This document shows positions 28,356 through 37,153 of a stretch of DNA of 64,000 bases, in pieces (the stretch's first letter is position 1; each line of letters opens with the position of its first letter). The stretch lies in the NCBI GenBank assembly GCA_030655515.1, contig JAURVI010000044.1, positions 62,001 to 126,000 of the forward strand, read 5' to 3'. Below the pieces are notes generated by a model. It saw only the letters and a program-made list of their open reading frames with translations. It had not been told where the DNA came from and ran no database searches. Position numbers and translations under genes: made by a program. Origin of the DNA: Polaromonas sp. Lineage in GTDB: Bacteria; Pseudomonadota; Gammaproteobacteria; Burkholderiales; Burkholderiaceae_C.

Positions 28356-28374
28356 GGCATCAGTGTCCTCGGAT

Positions 28375-29661
28375 TCAGAGTTCGCCTGTGGCGCGCTTCA
28401 GGCGCAGCCCCGCCAGTGCCGCATCAGACAGCGCATTGGCGTGGTTGCTCTCGCTGCCCGTGCGCAAGGTCTCGGCATCGAGCACCTCGGTATGGGTGGA
28501 CAGGCCGTTGGCATAGCGGTCGCGCGCCACCAGCAGGTTTTCCTCGGCCTGGGCGATGGCTGACTGGGTGACGATGAGGCGCTTGCGCGTCTCTTCCACA
28601 TCCAGCCAGGTCTGGCGTACCTGCAACGCAATGATGGATGCCAGCTCGTCGCGTTGCTCCGTCAATGCTGCGACTTGGCGCTCGACGGCGCTGGCGCGGT
28701 GGCCGGCCACGCCGCCATCGAACAGATTCCATTTGGCTCCCAAGGTGACCATCCATTGCCCTGGGTGTACCTGGTAGCGGTTCTCCTGGTAGCCGTAACC
28801 GCCGGACAGCGCGACCTGCGGGGCGGTTTCACCGCGCACGGCGGCGGCCTGGTGGCGTAGCGCCTCGATCTGTCGCGCCAGTGCCGCCAGCTCGCTGCGT
28901 TGCGCCAGCGCCCGCTCGGTCAGGACGGGAAACTGCGCCTGCGTCGCCTCGGGCGCAAGGTCGTCGAGCGAGACGGGTTGATCCAGCGGCCGCCCCAGCA
29001 GGCGGTTGTAGGCGGCGCGCGCCAGATCCAGCCCATTGGCGACCTGCAATTTGCGCTGATTGGCATCGGCCAGGGCCACCCGCACCGAGAGCAGGTCGCT
29101 TTTGGCCACCATGCCCTGCTCGTGCAGGTTGCCCACATCCCGTGCATGGGCCTGCAGGCTGGTGACGTGGCTTTCGGCAACCTTCAACATGCGGCCGGCG
29201 CGCAACACGCTGACATAAGCATCCGCCACGCGCAGTTTGAGGTTCTGTGCGTCGGCGCTTTCGCCCAGCCTCGCCGCCTCCATGCCTGCCGTGGCCGCGT
29301 CGATGCCGCGCTCAATGCGGCCACCGGTGTAGAGCGGAAGCGTCGCCATGGCGCGGTAGGCGGCGCTGCCCTTCTGCGCCAGCGGCATTTGGCCGAAAAA
29401 ATCGACTTTGGCCGCCGGTGTCTCACCGAGCGCGGTATAGCCCGCCTCCAGCGCCACATTGGGCAGGCGGGCGGATTTCGCGGCCTCCAGCAGGCTCGCG
29501 GCGGCGGCGCTGCTTTCGCGCGAGGCCTTGAGCCCACGGTCAACGCTCAGCGCGGTGTCCCATGCCTGTTGCAGGGACTCGGCGGCGGCGTTGCCGGCGA
29601 GCAGCGCAGCGGCCAGAGCCGCCAGCAGCAACAGGCCGCGAACTTTTATAGAGCGGTTCAT
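28375..29661 (-). CDS. TolC-family outer membrane efflux channel
   Basis: The 428-residue protein has a signal peptide (VRGLLLLAALAAALLAGNAAA, cleavage near residue 27) and two repeated TolC halves with long helices. Visible landmarks include AKSARLPNVALEAGYTALGETPAAKV, LFDGGVAGHRASAVERQVA and the closing helix ending NHANALSDAALAGLRLKRA. ATG 29661 overlaps the stop of the RND pump as ATGA. It lies between the RND pump and the ABC adaptor and is the only outer-membrane channel in the array, so it probably serves both pumps. A shred of its 3' end is repeated at 3889-3965. Confidence 0.93.
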   Translation of the reverse strand: MNRSIKVRGLLLLAALAAALLAGNAAAESLQQAWDTALSVDRGLKASRESSAAAASLLEAAKSARLPNVALEAGYTALGETPAAKVDFFGQMPLAQKGSAAYRAMATLPLYTGGRIERGIDAATAGMEAARLGESADAQNLKLRVADAYVSVLRAGRMLKVAESHVTSLQAHARDVGNLHEQGMVAKSDLLSVRVALADANQRKLQVANGLDLARAAYNRLLGRPLDQPVSLDDLAPEATQAQFPVLTERALAQRSELAALARQIEALRHQAAAVRGETAPQVALSGGYGYQENRYQVHPGQWMVTLGAKWNLFDGGVAGHRASAVERQVAALTEQRDELASIIALQVRQTWLDVEETRKRLIVTQSAIAQAEENLLVARDRYANGLSTHTEVLDAETLRTGSESNHANALSDAALAGLRLKRATGEL

Positions 29662-32600
29662 AAGGTTCCTTTCGCCATGGTAGCTTCTTCTTTCTGGTCC
29701 TTGTAGCGAAGCAGCAGATAAAGCAACAGAGGCACAACGATCAGGGTAAGCACGGTGGAGGCCAGCGTGCCAAAAATCAGCGAGATGGCCAGCCCGCCGA
29801 ACACCGGGTCGGTGAGCATCACGGCGCTGCCCAGCACGATGGCCAGTGCCGTCAGCAGGATGGGCCGCAGTCGCACCGCGCCAGCTTCGAGGATGGCCTC
29901 GCGCAAGTCCATGCCCTGTCGCCGGTAATCCAGCACGAAATCGATGATGAGCAGCGAATTGCGCACCACCACCCCGGCCAGCGCAATGATGCCGATCATG
30001 GACGTGGCCGTGAAGGGCTGCCCCATGAGCCAGTGCCCCGGAAAGATGCCGGCCAGTCCCAGCGGGATCGCCGCCATGGCGACCAGCGGCAGGCTGAACG
30101 ACTGGTAATAGGCCACCAGCACCAGAAAGATGAAGGTGAGCGCCAGGCCCAGTGCGCCCAGCATGTCGCGGTAGGTATCCAGCGTCATGCGCAGCTCGCC
30201 GTCCCACAGCAGGCGGGGGCCCTCCAGGGTGTCGGGCGCGACCGGGTTCAGGCGCAGGTTGCCGGTGGTGAGCCGGCTGCCATCGGCGAGCAGCAAGCCG
30301 TCCAATCGCCGGTCAAGGTCGAGCACGGCGTACACAGGGGCGGTGGATTCGAGCTCGCCGCCGACGTAGGTGACGCGTTCGCCATCCTTGTGCGAGATCG
30401 CCCGGTCGACTGAGCCGGGGACGACCTGCACCAGCTCGGACAGCGGTACGCGCTGGCCCTGCCGGTTGGTCACGGACACGCGTGCCAGCAGCGCGGGGTC
30501 GATCTGGTGGCGCCGGGGAATCTGCAAGCGGATGGGCACGGGGTTCTTCTCGCCGGCGATGCGGGCCCGGCCCATTTCCTCACCATCGATCAGGCGACGC
30601 AGCGCGACGGCGACTTCGGCCACGCTCAGCCCGGACAGCGCGGCCTTTTCCCGGTCCACCGTCAGGCGGTACTGGGGTACATCCTGAGCCTCTGAGTCGG
30701 TCACTTCCACCATGTCGCGCGTCTGCCGGAAGGCCGCCTTGACCTGCGCGGACAGCGCGCGCAACTGCGGTAGATCCTTGCCATAGATTTCGGCCAGCAC
30801 GGTGGCGCGCACCGGCGGCCCCGGCGGGTCTTCCACCAGTTGCACCGTACTGCCGGGGTAACGCGCAGCCATGGTCTGCAGTGTGGGCCGCATCTCGCGC
30901 ACGATGGCGATCGAGGTCTTGCTCCGATCAGCCTTGTTCTGCAGGTTGACGCGGATCTCGGCGACATGCGCTCCCTGCTTGTTGCCGGAACCACGCAGCA
31001 AGCCGTTGAAGTCGATCACGCCGGCCTCGCCGATCCAGCTCTGGTAGTTGCGAACGTAGGCGTTCTCGCGCAGCAGCGCACCGACTTCGCGCGCGAACTG
31101 GTCGGTCGTCTCCACCGGCGCGGTCGCGGGCATGTCCAGGGTGATGTTGAAGGTGTTCTTGTCGTCCTTGGGCATCATGGCCAGCTCGACGCCGAACCAG
31201 GACTGCGGCCCGCTCAAACCGGCCGGGCGCACGAACTGCCAAGCCGGTTGCAGCAGCGACACGGCAATGGCCAAGCCCGCCAACAGGAAAACGAGCCAGC
31301 GGCTGCGCGAGCGATCCACCAGCGGCGACATGACATGACGGTAGAAGCGATGCAGGCGGTCATGGGTGTCGTGGTCTTCCAGATCGTGCCCTTCACCGGG
31401 CTTGAGCCAGCGGTTGGCAGCCCAGGGCACCACCGTGTAGGCCACCAGCAGCGAGGCTGCCATGGCAACCGGCACGTTGAAAGCGACCGGGTAGAAATAC
31501 TGCCCCGGCATACCGCTGACCACCAGCAGCGAGCCGAACACCAGCATGACCGCCAGCGTCGCCAGGTTGGTGGGGTTGCCGATTTCGTTGGTGGCCTGCA
31601 CCGTGACCAGCCGTTTGTCCTGCTTGCCAAGGCGGCTGTAGTTGCGGTGGATGTTCTCGATCACGACAATCGCACCATCGACCAGCAGTCCCAGCGACAG
31701 GATCAGTGCAAACAGGGTGACACGGTTGATGGTCGGACCGAACAGGTAATCGGCGCCCAGCGTCAACGCCAGGATCAGCGGCACGGTTGCCCCCACGATC
31801 AAGGCCTCCTTCAGCCCCAGGAACGCGGCCGTTACCAGGAACACGGCCAGCACCGCAATGCCCAGGTGCTCGATCAGCCCATTCACTGCGGCATCCGCCT
31901 TCTGGCCATCGTTGCGGGTGACGACGAGTTCGACCCCCGCCGGCACGAACTGCGCCTTCATCCGCTCGATGCGATCAAGCACGTCGTTGGCAACGAAGAC
32001 GGCGTTGGTGCCGGCTTTCTTGGCCACCGCCAGCGTGACGGCCGGCATCTCCGCCTGCTGCGCCTTGCCAAAGCGCGCATCGGCCGGACCGAAAGCCAAG
32101 CGGCTGAGGCGGCTGCGTTCTTCCGGCGGACTGTCAACGACCTGCGCCACGTCGCCCAGATAGATCGGACGGTTGGCGTGGCTGCCCACGATGAGGCGCT
32201 TGACATCTTCCGCCGATGCCAGAAAACCGTCCAGAAACACCTGGCGGTTCTGTCCCTGCTGTACCACCGTGCCCAGCGGCGCGGCCACATTGCCCGCAGC
32301 CATGTGGGCGCGCACCTGGTCCAGCGTGACGCCGAAGGCCTGCAGACGCTGCGGATCCAACTCGATGCGCAACTCGCGGTCGCGCCCGCCCTTGACTGAA
32401 ACGGCGGACACCGCCTCTAGGCTGCGCAGCCCCTCCATCAGGCGGTCGGCCAGACGCTTCAGGGCGTAATCGTCGTAGATCTCGGAGGCGAGGGTGACGG
32501 TGACAATGGGCACGTCGTCCACGTCCACGCTGCGAATGAGCGGCTCGCCCGCGCCCGCGGGCAGGCGCTCGCGCTGCCCCAGCACCCGGTCGTAGAGTTT

Positions 32601-32942
32601 GACCAGGGATTTTTCCTTGTCCTCGCCGACCTTGAACTGCACCATCAGCACGCCCATCGAATTCACGGCGGTCGCGTAAGTGTGATCAACGCCGGCAATC
32701 TGTTTGACGATGCCCTCCAGCGGGCGGATCACCAGTTCCTCCACCTCCTCGGCGGACGCACCGGGCAGTGCCACCCATACCTGGGCGCCTGGCACCACGA
32801 TCTGGGGGTTTTCCTCGCGCGGGGTCAGCGTCACGGCCAGCAGCCCCAGCAGGGCGCAGGCCAGCATGAAAAGAACCGTCAACTTGGACGTGGCAAAGAG
32901 GTTCGCCAGCCGCCCGGCGCTGTTGAACTTGGGGTCGCTCAT
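29658..32942 (-). CDS. RND-family efflux pump (AcrB/MdtB-like)
   Basis: This 1094-residue inner-membrane proton antiporter is of normal RND length. It has the N-terminal helix, the porter domain starting PGAQVWVALPGASAEEVEE, and the TM4 motif LSLGLLVDGAIVVIENIHRN. AcrB has two adjacent proton-relay aspartates (VDD) there; here the second is glycine. The C-terminal half repeats the fold (GIIALAGVVVRNSLLIIDFV). ATG 32942 overlaps the adaptor stop. Together with the MFP and TolC genes it forms a complete tripartite exporter. The substrate is unknown. Confidence 0.94.
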   Translation of the reverse strand: MSDPKFNSAGRLANLFATSKLTVLFMLACALLGLLAVTLTPREENPQIVVPGAQVWVALPGASAEEVEELVIRPLEGIVKQIAGVDHTYATAVNSMGVLMVQFKVGEDKEKSLVKLYDRVLGQRERLPAGAGEPLIRSVDVDDVPIVTVTLASEIYDDYALKRLADRLMEGLRSLEAVSAVSVKGGRDRELRIELDPQRLQAFGVTLDQVRAHMAAGNVAAPLGTVVQQGQNRQVFLDGFLASAEDVKRLIVGSHANRPIYLGDVAQVVDSPPEERSRLSRLAFGPADARFGKAQQAEMPAVTLAVAKKAGTNAVFVANDVLDRIERMKAQFVPAGVELVVTRNDGQKADAAVNGLIEHLGIAVLAVFLVTAAFLGLKEALIVGATVPLILALTLGADYLFGPTINRVTLFALILSLGLLVDGAIVVIENIHRNYSRLGKQDKRLVTVQATNEIGNPTNLATLAVMLVFGSLLVVSGMPGQYFYPVAFNVPVAMAASLLVAYTVVPWAANRWLKPGEGHDLEDHDTHDRLHRFYRHVMSPLVDRSRSRWLVFLLAGLAIAVSLLQPAWQFVRPAGLSGPQSWFGVELAMMPKDDKNTFNITLDMPATAPVETTDQFAREVGALLRENAYVRNYQSWIGEAGVIDFNGLLRGSGNKQGAHVAEIRVNLQNKADRSKTSIAIVREMRPTLQTMAARYPGSTVQLVEDPPGPPVRATVLAEIYGKDLPQLRALSAQVKAAFRQTRDMVEVTDSEAQDVPQYRLTVDREKAALSGLSVAEVAVALRRLIDGEEMGRARIAGEKNPVPIRLQIPRRHQIDPALLARVSVTNRQGQRVPLSELVQVVPGSVDRAISHKDGERVTYVGGELESTAPVYAVLDLDRRLDGLLLADGSRLTTGNLRLNPVAPDTLEGPRLLWDGELRMTLDTYRDMLGALGLALTFIFLVLVAYYQSFSLPLVAMAAIPLGLAGIFPGHWLMGQPFTATSMIGIIALAGVVVRNSLLIIDFVLDYRRQGMDLREAILEAGAVRLRPILLTALAIVLGSAVMLTDPVFGGLAISLIFGTLASTVLTLIVVPLLLYLLLRYKDQKEEATMAKGTL

Positions 32943-34039
32943 TGCGCCTCCTTCGCTGCGGTGACCAGGTCGCCGTCACGAAGAGCGGGTTCGGCTGCCG
33001 CCACGAAACGCTCGTTGGCGACAAGGCCAGCGCTCACCTCGACCTGATCGTGCCACTCGCGGGCTATGCGCAGCCAGCGAAAGCGCGCCCGACCTTCGCC
33101 ATCGACCACAAAGACGCCGGTGAGCCCGCCGCGCTCGACCAGTGCCCGCCTGGGCACCAGCGGCGCCGGGCTTGCCCCGAGTGCAAAAGCCGCGCGCCCG
33201 AACATGCCCGACATCAGCCCCGCCGCTTCAGGCAGGGCGATCTTGACCTGGTAGCTGCGGCTGACGGGGTCGCCCGAGCGCACCACCCGGCTCACCGTGC
33301 CCTTCAAGGGTGCGGGCAGACCATCGATGCTGACTTGCACCGCCTTGCCGACCACGATGGCAGCGACCTGGCCTTCGGCCACGAAGGTCTCGAACAGCAG
33401 CCCGCGGCCCGACTCCAGGGTCAGCAGCGGCATGCCGGGCACGGCGAGGTCGCCCGTTCGTTTGTGGCGCGCCACCACCACGCCGTCCACCGGGCTGGTG
33501 ATTTCGGCGTAGGCGCGCTGGGCCAGCGCCGTGTCGAGACCGGCGCGCGCCTGGTTGCGGGCTTCGCGCGCGGCCTCGAACTTCAGGCGCACCTTGCGCA
33601 ATTCGTTGTCCGAGACGCTGCCGCGCTCAAACAAACGCTCGAAGCGCTCCAGGTCAATCTGTGCATCGCGCAAGACCGCCTCTGCCGCGCCGCCCGCCGC
33701 CTGGCCCTGGCGGATGCCGCCTTCCACGTCCGATGCATCCAGGCGGACCAGCAACTGACCGCGCCGCACCCGGTCGCCCTCCTGCACCAGGATGTCGCGG
33801 ATATAGCCGCTCAGCCGCGAGGCGACCTCGACGCGCTGGTCCGACACCACCGAGCCGACCGCCGTGTATTCGAGCGGCGCCCCGGTGGACGCGGTCATGA
33901 CCGGCAGGGAATGGCTGGCCGTATCTGCTGCAGGGTCCGGCGGCGCTTTGCCGCAGGCACCCAGGAGCAAGGCCAGCGCCAGCGGCGCCAGGGATGGGAG
34001 CAGGTGCTTTCTTGTCATAAGAAGGGACGCTTTTCTCAT
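32939..34039 (-). CDS. RND efflux membrane fusion lipoprotein (AcrA-like)
   Basis: This 366-residue periplasmic adaptor has a lipoprotein signal peptide ending LLLGAC, the lipobox cysteine being about residue 31 from ATG 34039. The lipoyl halves are GSVVSDQRVEVASRLSGYIRDI and EITSPVDGVVVARHKRTGDLAV, with a coiled-coil between. I choose ATG 34039 because it overlaps the stop of the preceding ORF (ATGA); ATG 34018 is an alternative that would still encode the signal peptide. Neither has a good ribosome site, which favours coupling. It partners the RND pump. Confidence 0.9.
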   Translation of the reverse strand: MRKASLLMTRKHLLPSLAPLALALLLGACGKAPPDPAADTASHSLPVMTASTGAPLEYTAVGSVVSDQRVEVASRLSGYIRDILVQEGDRVRRGQLLVRLDASDVEGGIRQGQAAGGAAEAVLRDAQIDLERFERLFERGSVSDNELRKVRLKFEAAREARNQARAGLDTALAQRAYAEITSPVDGVVVARHKRTGDLAVPGMPLLTLESGRGLLFETFVAEGQVAAIVVGKAVQVSIDGLPAPLKGTVSRVVRSGDPVSRSYQVKIALPEAAGLMSGMFGRAAFALGASPAPLVPRRALVERGGLTGVFVVDGEGRARFRWLRIAREWHDQVEVSAGLVANERFVAAAEPALRDGDLVTAAKEAQ

Positions 34040-34350
34040 TGGTTTGTCATAGTGTTGGGCAGGCGCCGGGCCAGTTGTTCGGCTGCGCTGCGGTAGCCGA
34101 TGTCGATGATTTCTTCGGCGCGGTCGAACGCCATGAAGCGCACCGTGCCCAGCGGCGGCTGGATCAGGATGTCCGGCCGCTCTTGCTGCAAGGCGGCTTC
34201 GGTGACGCGCGCCTGCATGATGTAGAACGAAGCCAGCAGCACGTCGAAAATGCCGGGCAGCGGCTCCTGGAGTGCCTTGTGCAGCCAGGCCCCGAATTGC
34301 GCCCGCACCGGGCTGTCGATGGCCTGCAGGCTCTCCAGCAGGCGCGCCAT
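34036..34350 (-). pseudogene. C-terminal fragment of a patatin-like phospholipase (RssA-type)
   Basis: The 104-residue ORF resembles only the end of NTE/RssA-type patatin proteins: GIFDVLLASFYIMQARVTEA, then PDILIQPPLGTVRFMAFDRAEEIIDIGYRSA. The N-terminal two thirds, with the GxSxG nucleophile and the DGG motif, are missing, and I see no trace of them upstream. ATG 34350 has AGAGGA 8 bases upstream, and the stop overlaps the MFP start. So the fragment may still be translated and may act as a leader that couples translation into the efflux genes. It cannot be an active lipase. Confidence 0.65.
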
Positions 34351-34505
34351 GATGGGAATCCTCTTGAAGCGGTGAACTGAATAGCGTGGAAAAGCGTCGC
34401 CAGGGCGTTTGTCTTCCACACGCCCCGCCCATCGCTGCGACCGGGCCGTGCTTGCCAAGAACTACGGGTTGATGGCGTTTTTGGTTTGATGGGTTGCTCC
34501 CCTCA

Positions 34506-34949
34506 TCACATCCAATTTTTCATCGCTGCCAATGCCTTGTCGGCAGCCTCCCTGGTGGCTGCAACTGCTTTCTGGGTCGCATCCCTGGCGGCTGTCGCGG
34601 CGTGCTGGGCCGCCTCTTTGCCAGACTCAGTCGCTTTCTTGACCGAGTCCTCGGCTTTCTGCGCCGCTTCCCTGGCGGCTTCAGACGCTTGATTGGCCGC
34701 ATCCGAGATTTTTTGCAGCGCGTCCCGGATGTCTTGCGTGGTTTTGTCGACGTCCGTGGCCGCGAACTCGGCAAGTCGGCCTGGGGCCGCCTTCAGGTTT
34801 GCCTGAAGACGGGTGCGCAAGCCGGCGACCTTCTCGCTGGCTTGATCGGTGGTAGCCTGCAAGAGCGCATCGGCATCGGCAACCATCTGCTTCAGGTCGG
34901 CGATCAGTTTGTCTTTGGGCGTGGCGCCGGGTTTGTTGTATTCAGACAT
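34506..34949 (-). CDS. DUF883/phasin-like helical protein with 11-mer repeats
   Basis: This is a 147-residue, almost fully helical protein. Residues ~12-75 (KDKLIADLKQMVADADALL, then SEKVAGLRTRLQANLKAAP) resemble the ElaB/DUF883 family. The usual C-terminal membrane helix is absent. In its place lies an Ala/Lys-rich tract of 11-residue units (for example QASEAAREAAQ, SGKEAAQHAAT, ATREAADKALA) ending AMKNWM. The tract is closely related to the neighbouring protein at 35037-35624. GAGAGG precedes ATG 34949. It has no signal peptide, so it is probably cytoplasmic. A phasin or ribosome-associated role are both possible and neither is proven. Confidence 0.75.
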   Translation of the reverse strand: MSEYNKPGATPKDKLIADLKQMVADADALLQATTDQASEKVAGLRTRLQANLKAAPGRLAEFAATDVDKTTQDIRDALQKISDAANQASEAAREAAQKAEDSVKKATESGKEAAQHAATAARDATQKAVAATREAADKALAAMKNWM

Positions 34950-35036
34950 GGAAAACCTCTCGATCAGTGATGAAAGTAAAAAGTAAAAGCGCAACGAAGT
35001 GAAAACTTGTCGGGCAGGCAGCCTGCCCGACAAGGG

Positions 35037-35624
35037 TTACTTCGTCACGGCATCCTTGACGTTTTTGGCCGTTTCTTTGGTCGCTTCAAGCGCCTTGTCG
35101 GCGGCTTCTTTGGTGGCTTCCCAGGCTTTCTGCGCGGCGTTCCGCGTAGCTTCGGCCGCTTTCTGCGCAGCCTCTTTGCCGGATTTGGCCGTATTTTTGG
35201 CGGCTTCTTCGGCCTTCTGCGCGGCTTCCCTGGTGGCTACGGCTGCTTTTTTAGCGGCTTCTTCGGCCTTCTGTGCGGCCTCTTTGGTGGCTGCGGTCGC
35301 TTTCCTGGTCGCTTCTGCGGTCTTCCGTACAGCCTTTTTGGCAGCTTCATCAGCGTCTCGCGCTGCCTGCCGGGCAGCTTCCGCAGTTTTCTGCGAGGCG
35401 TCACTGACGGCCTGCTCAGCCTTCTCTGCAGCCCGCTTGGCGGCTTCCGCGGCTTTGCGCGTTGCCTCTTTGGCTTCCTCGGCCGCCTTCTTCGCGCCTT
35501 CCTCCGCTTTCTGCAGCACGGACACCTTGGCCGTCTCGACCGGCTTTGCCGCAGGTTCCTCCGCAGCCTGCGCACTTGCGCCGATCACCAGTGCAGACAA
35601 AATCAACCATTTTTGCAGTTTCAT
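35037..35624 (-). CDS. Exported LEA-like Ala/Lys-rich 11-mer repeat protein
   Basis: The 195-residue protein has a Sec signal peptide (KWLILSALVIGASAQAA, cleavage near residue 21). From residue ~48 to the C-terminus nearly everything fits an 11-residue period: AAEEAKEATRK, AAEAAKRAAEK, AEQAVSDASQK, TAEAARQAARD, ADEAAKKAVRK and so on for about 13 units. That spacing is the group 3 LEA and apolipoprotein-like amphipathic helix pattern. It is predicted to be periplasmic and could bind membranes or protect against desiccation. It lies 18 bases downstream of the TetR regulator and shares repeat units with the next protein, so the two probably arose by duplication. Low complexity makes homology searches unreliable. 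Confidence 0.8.
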   Translation of the reverse strand: MKLQKWLILSALVIGASAQAAEEPAAKPVETAKVSVLQKAEEGAKKAAEEAKEATRKAAEAAKRAAEKAEQAVSDASQKTAEAARQAARDADEAAKKAVRKTAEATRKATAATKEAAQKAEEAAKKAAVATREAAQKAEEAAKNTAKSGKEAAQKAAEATRNAAQKAWEATKEAADKALEATKETAKNVKDAVTK

Positions 35625-35642
35625 CGCTTTTTCTCCTTGCGG

Positions 35643-36305
35643 TTATGGAACAGGGTACGTCTGCTCCGCACGTTTGCCCTGGGCAGGGCGTTGTTGTGAT
35701 TTCCCTTCCATGTTCGCGCCAAGACCGTTGCGCAGCAAGCCGACAACATGCCGCGCAATGGCCTCGGGAACTTCGTTCTGTGGGGCGTAGCCCGGCAGGA
35801 AATGCCGCACCGATTGGGTTTCAAAGGAATAGAACACCAAGCCGATGATTGAAACGGCAAGTCGATGGGCATCCTGACCCGGAGCGAGTTCTGCGGCGAG
35901 ATTGCGCAGTGCGTTGAATAAGCCGCGAAAGACGAAGTCCGCCAGGCTTTGCAGGCGCTTCTCGTCGATGTCCAGCAGCACCCACTGAATCAGACGTCTG
36001 ATGTTATTCTCCTTCGCGAGCATGCGCGTGAGCTGGGCGACGAAGACTTCCAACCGATCCCAGGGTTTTCCCCCTCCGTCCATAAGAGGCATCAAGGGTC
36101 CCATCTTTTCCACGAAGGCGTATCCAACTGCCTCCAGGCAGAGCTGCTCCTTGTCCGAAAAATGGTGGTAAAGGGCAGCAGGCGTCACGCCCACGGCAGC
36201 CGCGATATCACGCATCGAAACTCGGTCAAACCCAGCCGATGCAAATAGCGGAACTGCCAGCCCGAGGATATCTTCGCGCGTACGCCTGAAAGCTTGCTTT
36301 GTCAT
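35643..36305 (-). CDS. TetR-family transcriptional regulator
   Basis: The 220-residue protein has an N-terminal DNA-binding domain: RRTREDILGLAVPLFASAGF, then VSMRDIAAAVGVTPAALYHHFSDKEQLCLEAV, with the helix-turn-helix at residues ~28-50. The C-terminal ligand domain is divergent, with an AcrR/YcdC-like feel (LIQWVLLDIDEKRLQSLADF). It is the first gene of the minus-strand array leading to both efflux systems and probably represses it. A palindrome 29 bases before its start is the candidate operator. Confidence 0.92.
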   Translation of the reverse strand: MTKQAFRRTREDILGLAVPLFASAGFDRVSMRDIAAAVGVTPAALYHHFSDKEQLCLEAVGYAFVEKMGPLMPLMDGGGKPWDRLEVFVAQLTRMLAKENNIRRLIQWVLLDIDEKRLQSLADFVFRGLFNALRNLAAELAPGQDAHRLAVSIIGLVFYSFETQSVRHFLPGYAPQNEVPEAIARHVVGLLRNGLGANMEGKSQQRPAQGKRAEQTYPVP

Positions 36306-36333
36306 TGAACCGCACCGGTATTTCGACCACGAC

Positions 36334-36351
36334 TTAACGAACGTTCATTAA
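36334..36351. promoter_or_regulatory. Predicted TetR operator
   Basis: TTAACGAACGTTCATTAA is an 18-bp palindrome with one mismatched pair (TTAA, x, GAACGTTC, x, TTAA). It lies 29 bases upstream of the TetR gene start, the usual place for autoregulation. Binding by this regulator is inference. Confidence 0.6.
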
Positions 36352-36396
36352 ACACCAGTTCACATGATCCGGCAACTCAAACCACCGGCTCTAAGA

Positions 36397-36506
36397 GCAA
36401 TGCTGTTCATTTAAGCGCTACAACCCCGTTCGGACTGAGCCTGTCGAAGTCCTTCGCAAGTTGTTGATTTGCAAGGGCAGCGTTTCGACAGGCTCAACGC
36501 GAACGG
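36397..36506. repeat. Dispersed GTTCGG...CTGTCGAAG repeat, inverted pair
   Basis: The segment 36397-36450 (GCAATGCTGTTCATTTAAGC, then the GTTCGGACTGAGCCTGTCGAAG unit) recurs almost exactly at 53894-53949. Downstream an inverted partner, TTTCGACAGGCTCAACGCGAAC (36483-36504), allows a long hairpin. It is an interspersed intergenic element between the TetR and flavodoxin genes. The hairpin could also stop minus-strand transcription after the flavodoxin gene. Confidence 0.75.
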
Positions 36507-36523
36507 ACTTATTCAGCGTAGCC

Positions 36524-37078
36524 CTAAGTTCTAAATTTGGCAGCCACATCGCGTACGCGTTTGCCGAACGCTTTGGCGGTCTCCAGATCGCCCGGCAGCA
36601 TTTCATTGGCGCCGGCGTCGGAGGGCGATTGTGCGATGGCGCCGCTGTAGGCACCGAGGTAGTTCAAGTCATTGCGCTGGGCGGCCTTGCTGTTGCTGGG
36701 CAACACGCCCTGGCTGACCCAGAGGCCGCCGTGCTGCATCGCCAGGGTGAACAAATAGTTCAAGGTCGAAGATTTGTCGCCATTCATGCTGGCGCTATTG
36801 GTAAAGCCTGCAAACAGTTTGTCTTTCCAGGCCTGTGTATACCAGGGTTTGGAAGAAGCATCGGCGAATTTCTTGAACTGCCAACTGACGCTGCCCATGT
36901 AGGTGGGCGAACCCATGATGATGGCGCTGGCTGCGCCCAGCGCGTCCCAGCCGCCCTCCGGCAGATTGCCCTCGGCATCAATGGCCTGCAGCTCGGCGCC
37001 CGCGCCTTCAGCCACCGCTTGCGCCATGCGCTGGGTGTGCCCGTACCCGGAATGGTAAACCACCACGATTTTTGTCAT
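36524..37078 (-). CDS. Flavodoxin/NAD(P)H-quinone reductase family protein (WrbA-like)
   Basis: The 184-residue cytoplasmic FMN protein has the phosphate-binding loop VVVYHSGYGHTQRMAQAVAEGA at the N-terminus and the IIMGSPTYMGSVSWQFKKFAD motif near residue 55, both typical of WrbA-like flavodoxins. FAGFTNSASMNGDKSSTL supplies the next flavin loop. It is followed by a DoxX gene on the same strand (37154-37564, upstream), with a 75-base gap. This pairing is common for quinone or thiol redox proteins, and the physiological substrate is not readable. Confidence 0.9.
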   Translation of the reverse strand: MTKIVVVYHSGYGHTQRMAQAVAEGAGAELQAIDAEGNLPEGGWDALGAASAIIMGSPTYMGSVSWQFKKFADASSKPWYTQAWKDKLFAGFTNSASMNGDKSSTLNYLFTLAMQHGGLWVSQGVLPSNSKAAQRNDLNYLGAYSGAIAQSPSDAGANEMLPGDLETAKAFGKRVRDVAAKFRT

Positions 37079-37153
37079 TTCTTTTCCTTGATCAAGTTGA
37101 AAAGCAGGCCGGTGAAAAGACCGGCCTGCGGGGAAGTTTCCTTGAGCGGTGAA

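Noticed and set aside
30840-32399. 519-codon antisense frame opposite the RND pump
   Set aside because: Composition typical of a shadow frame; the opposite strand encodes a clear RND pump.
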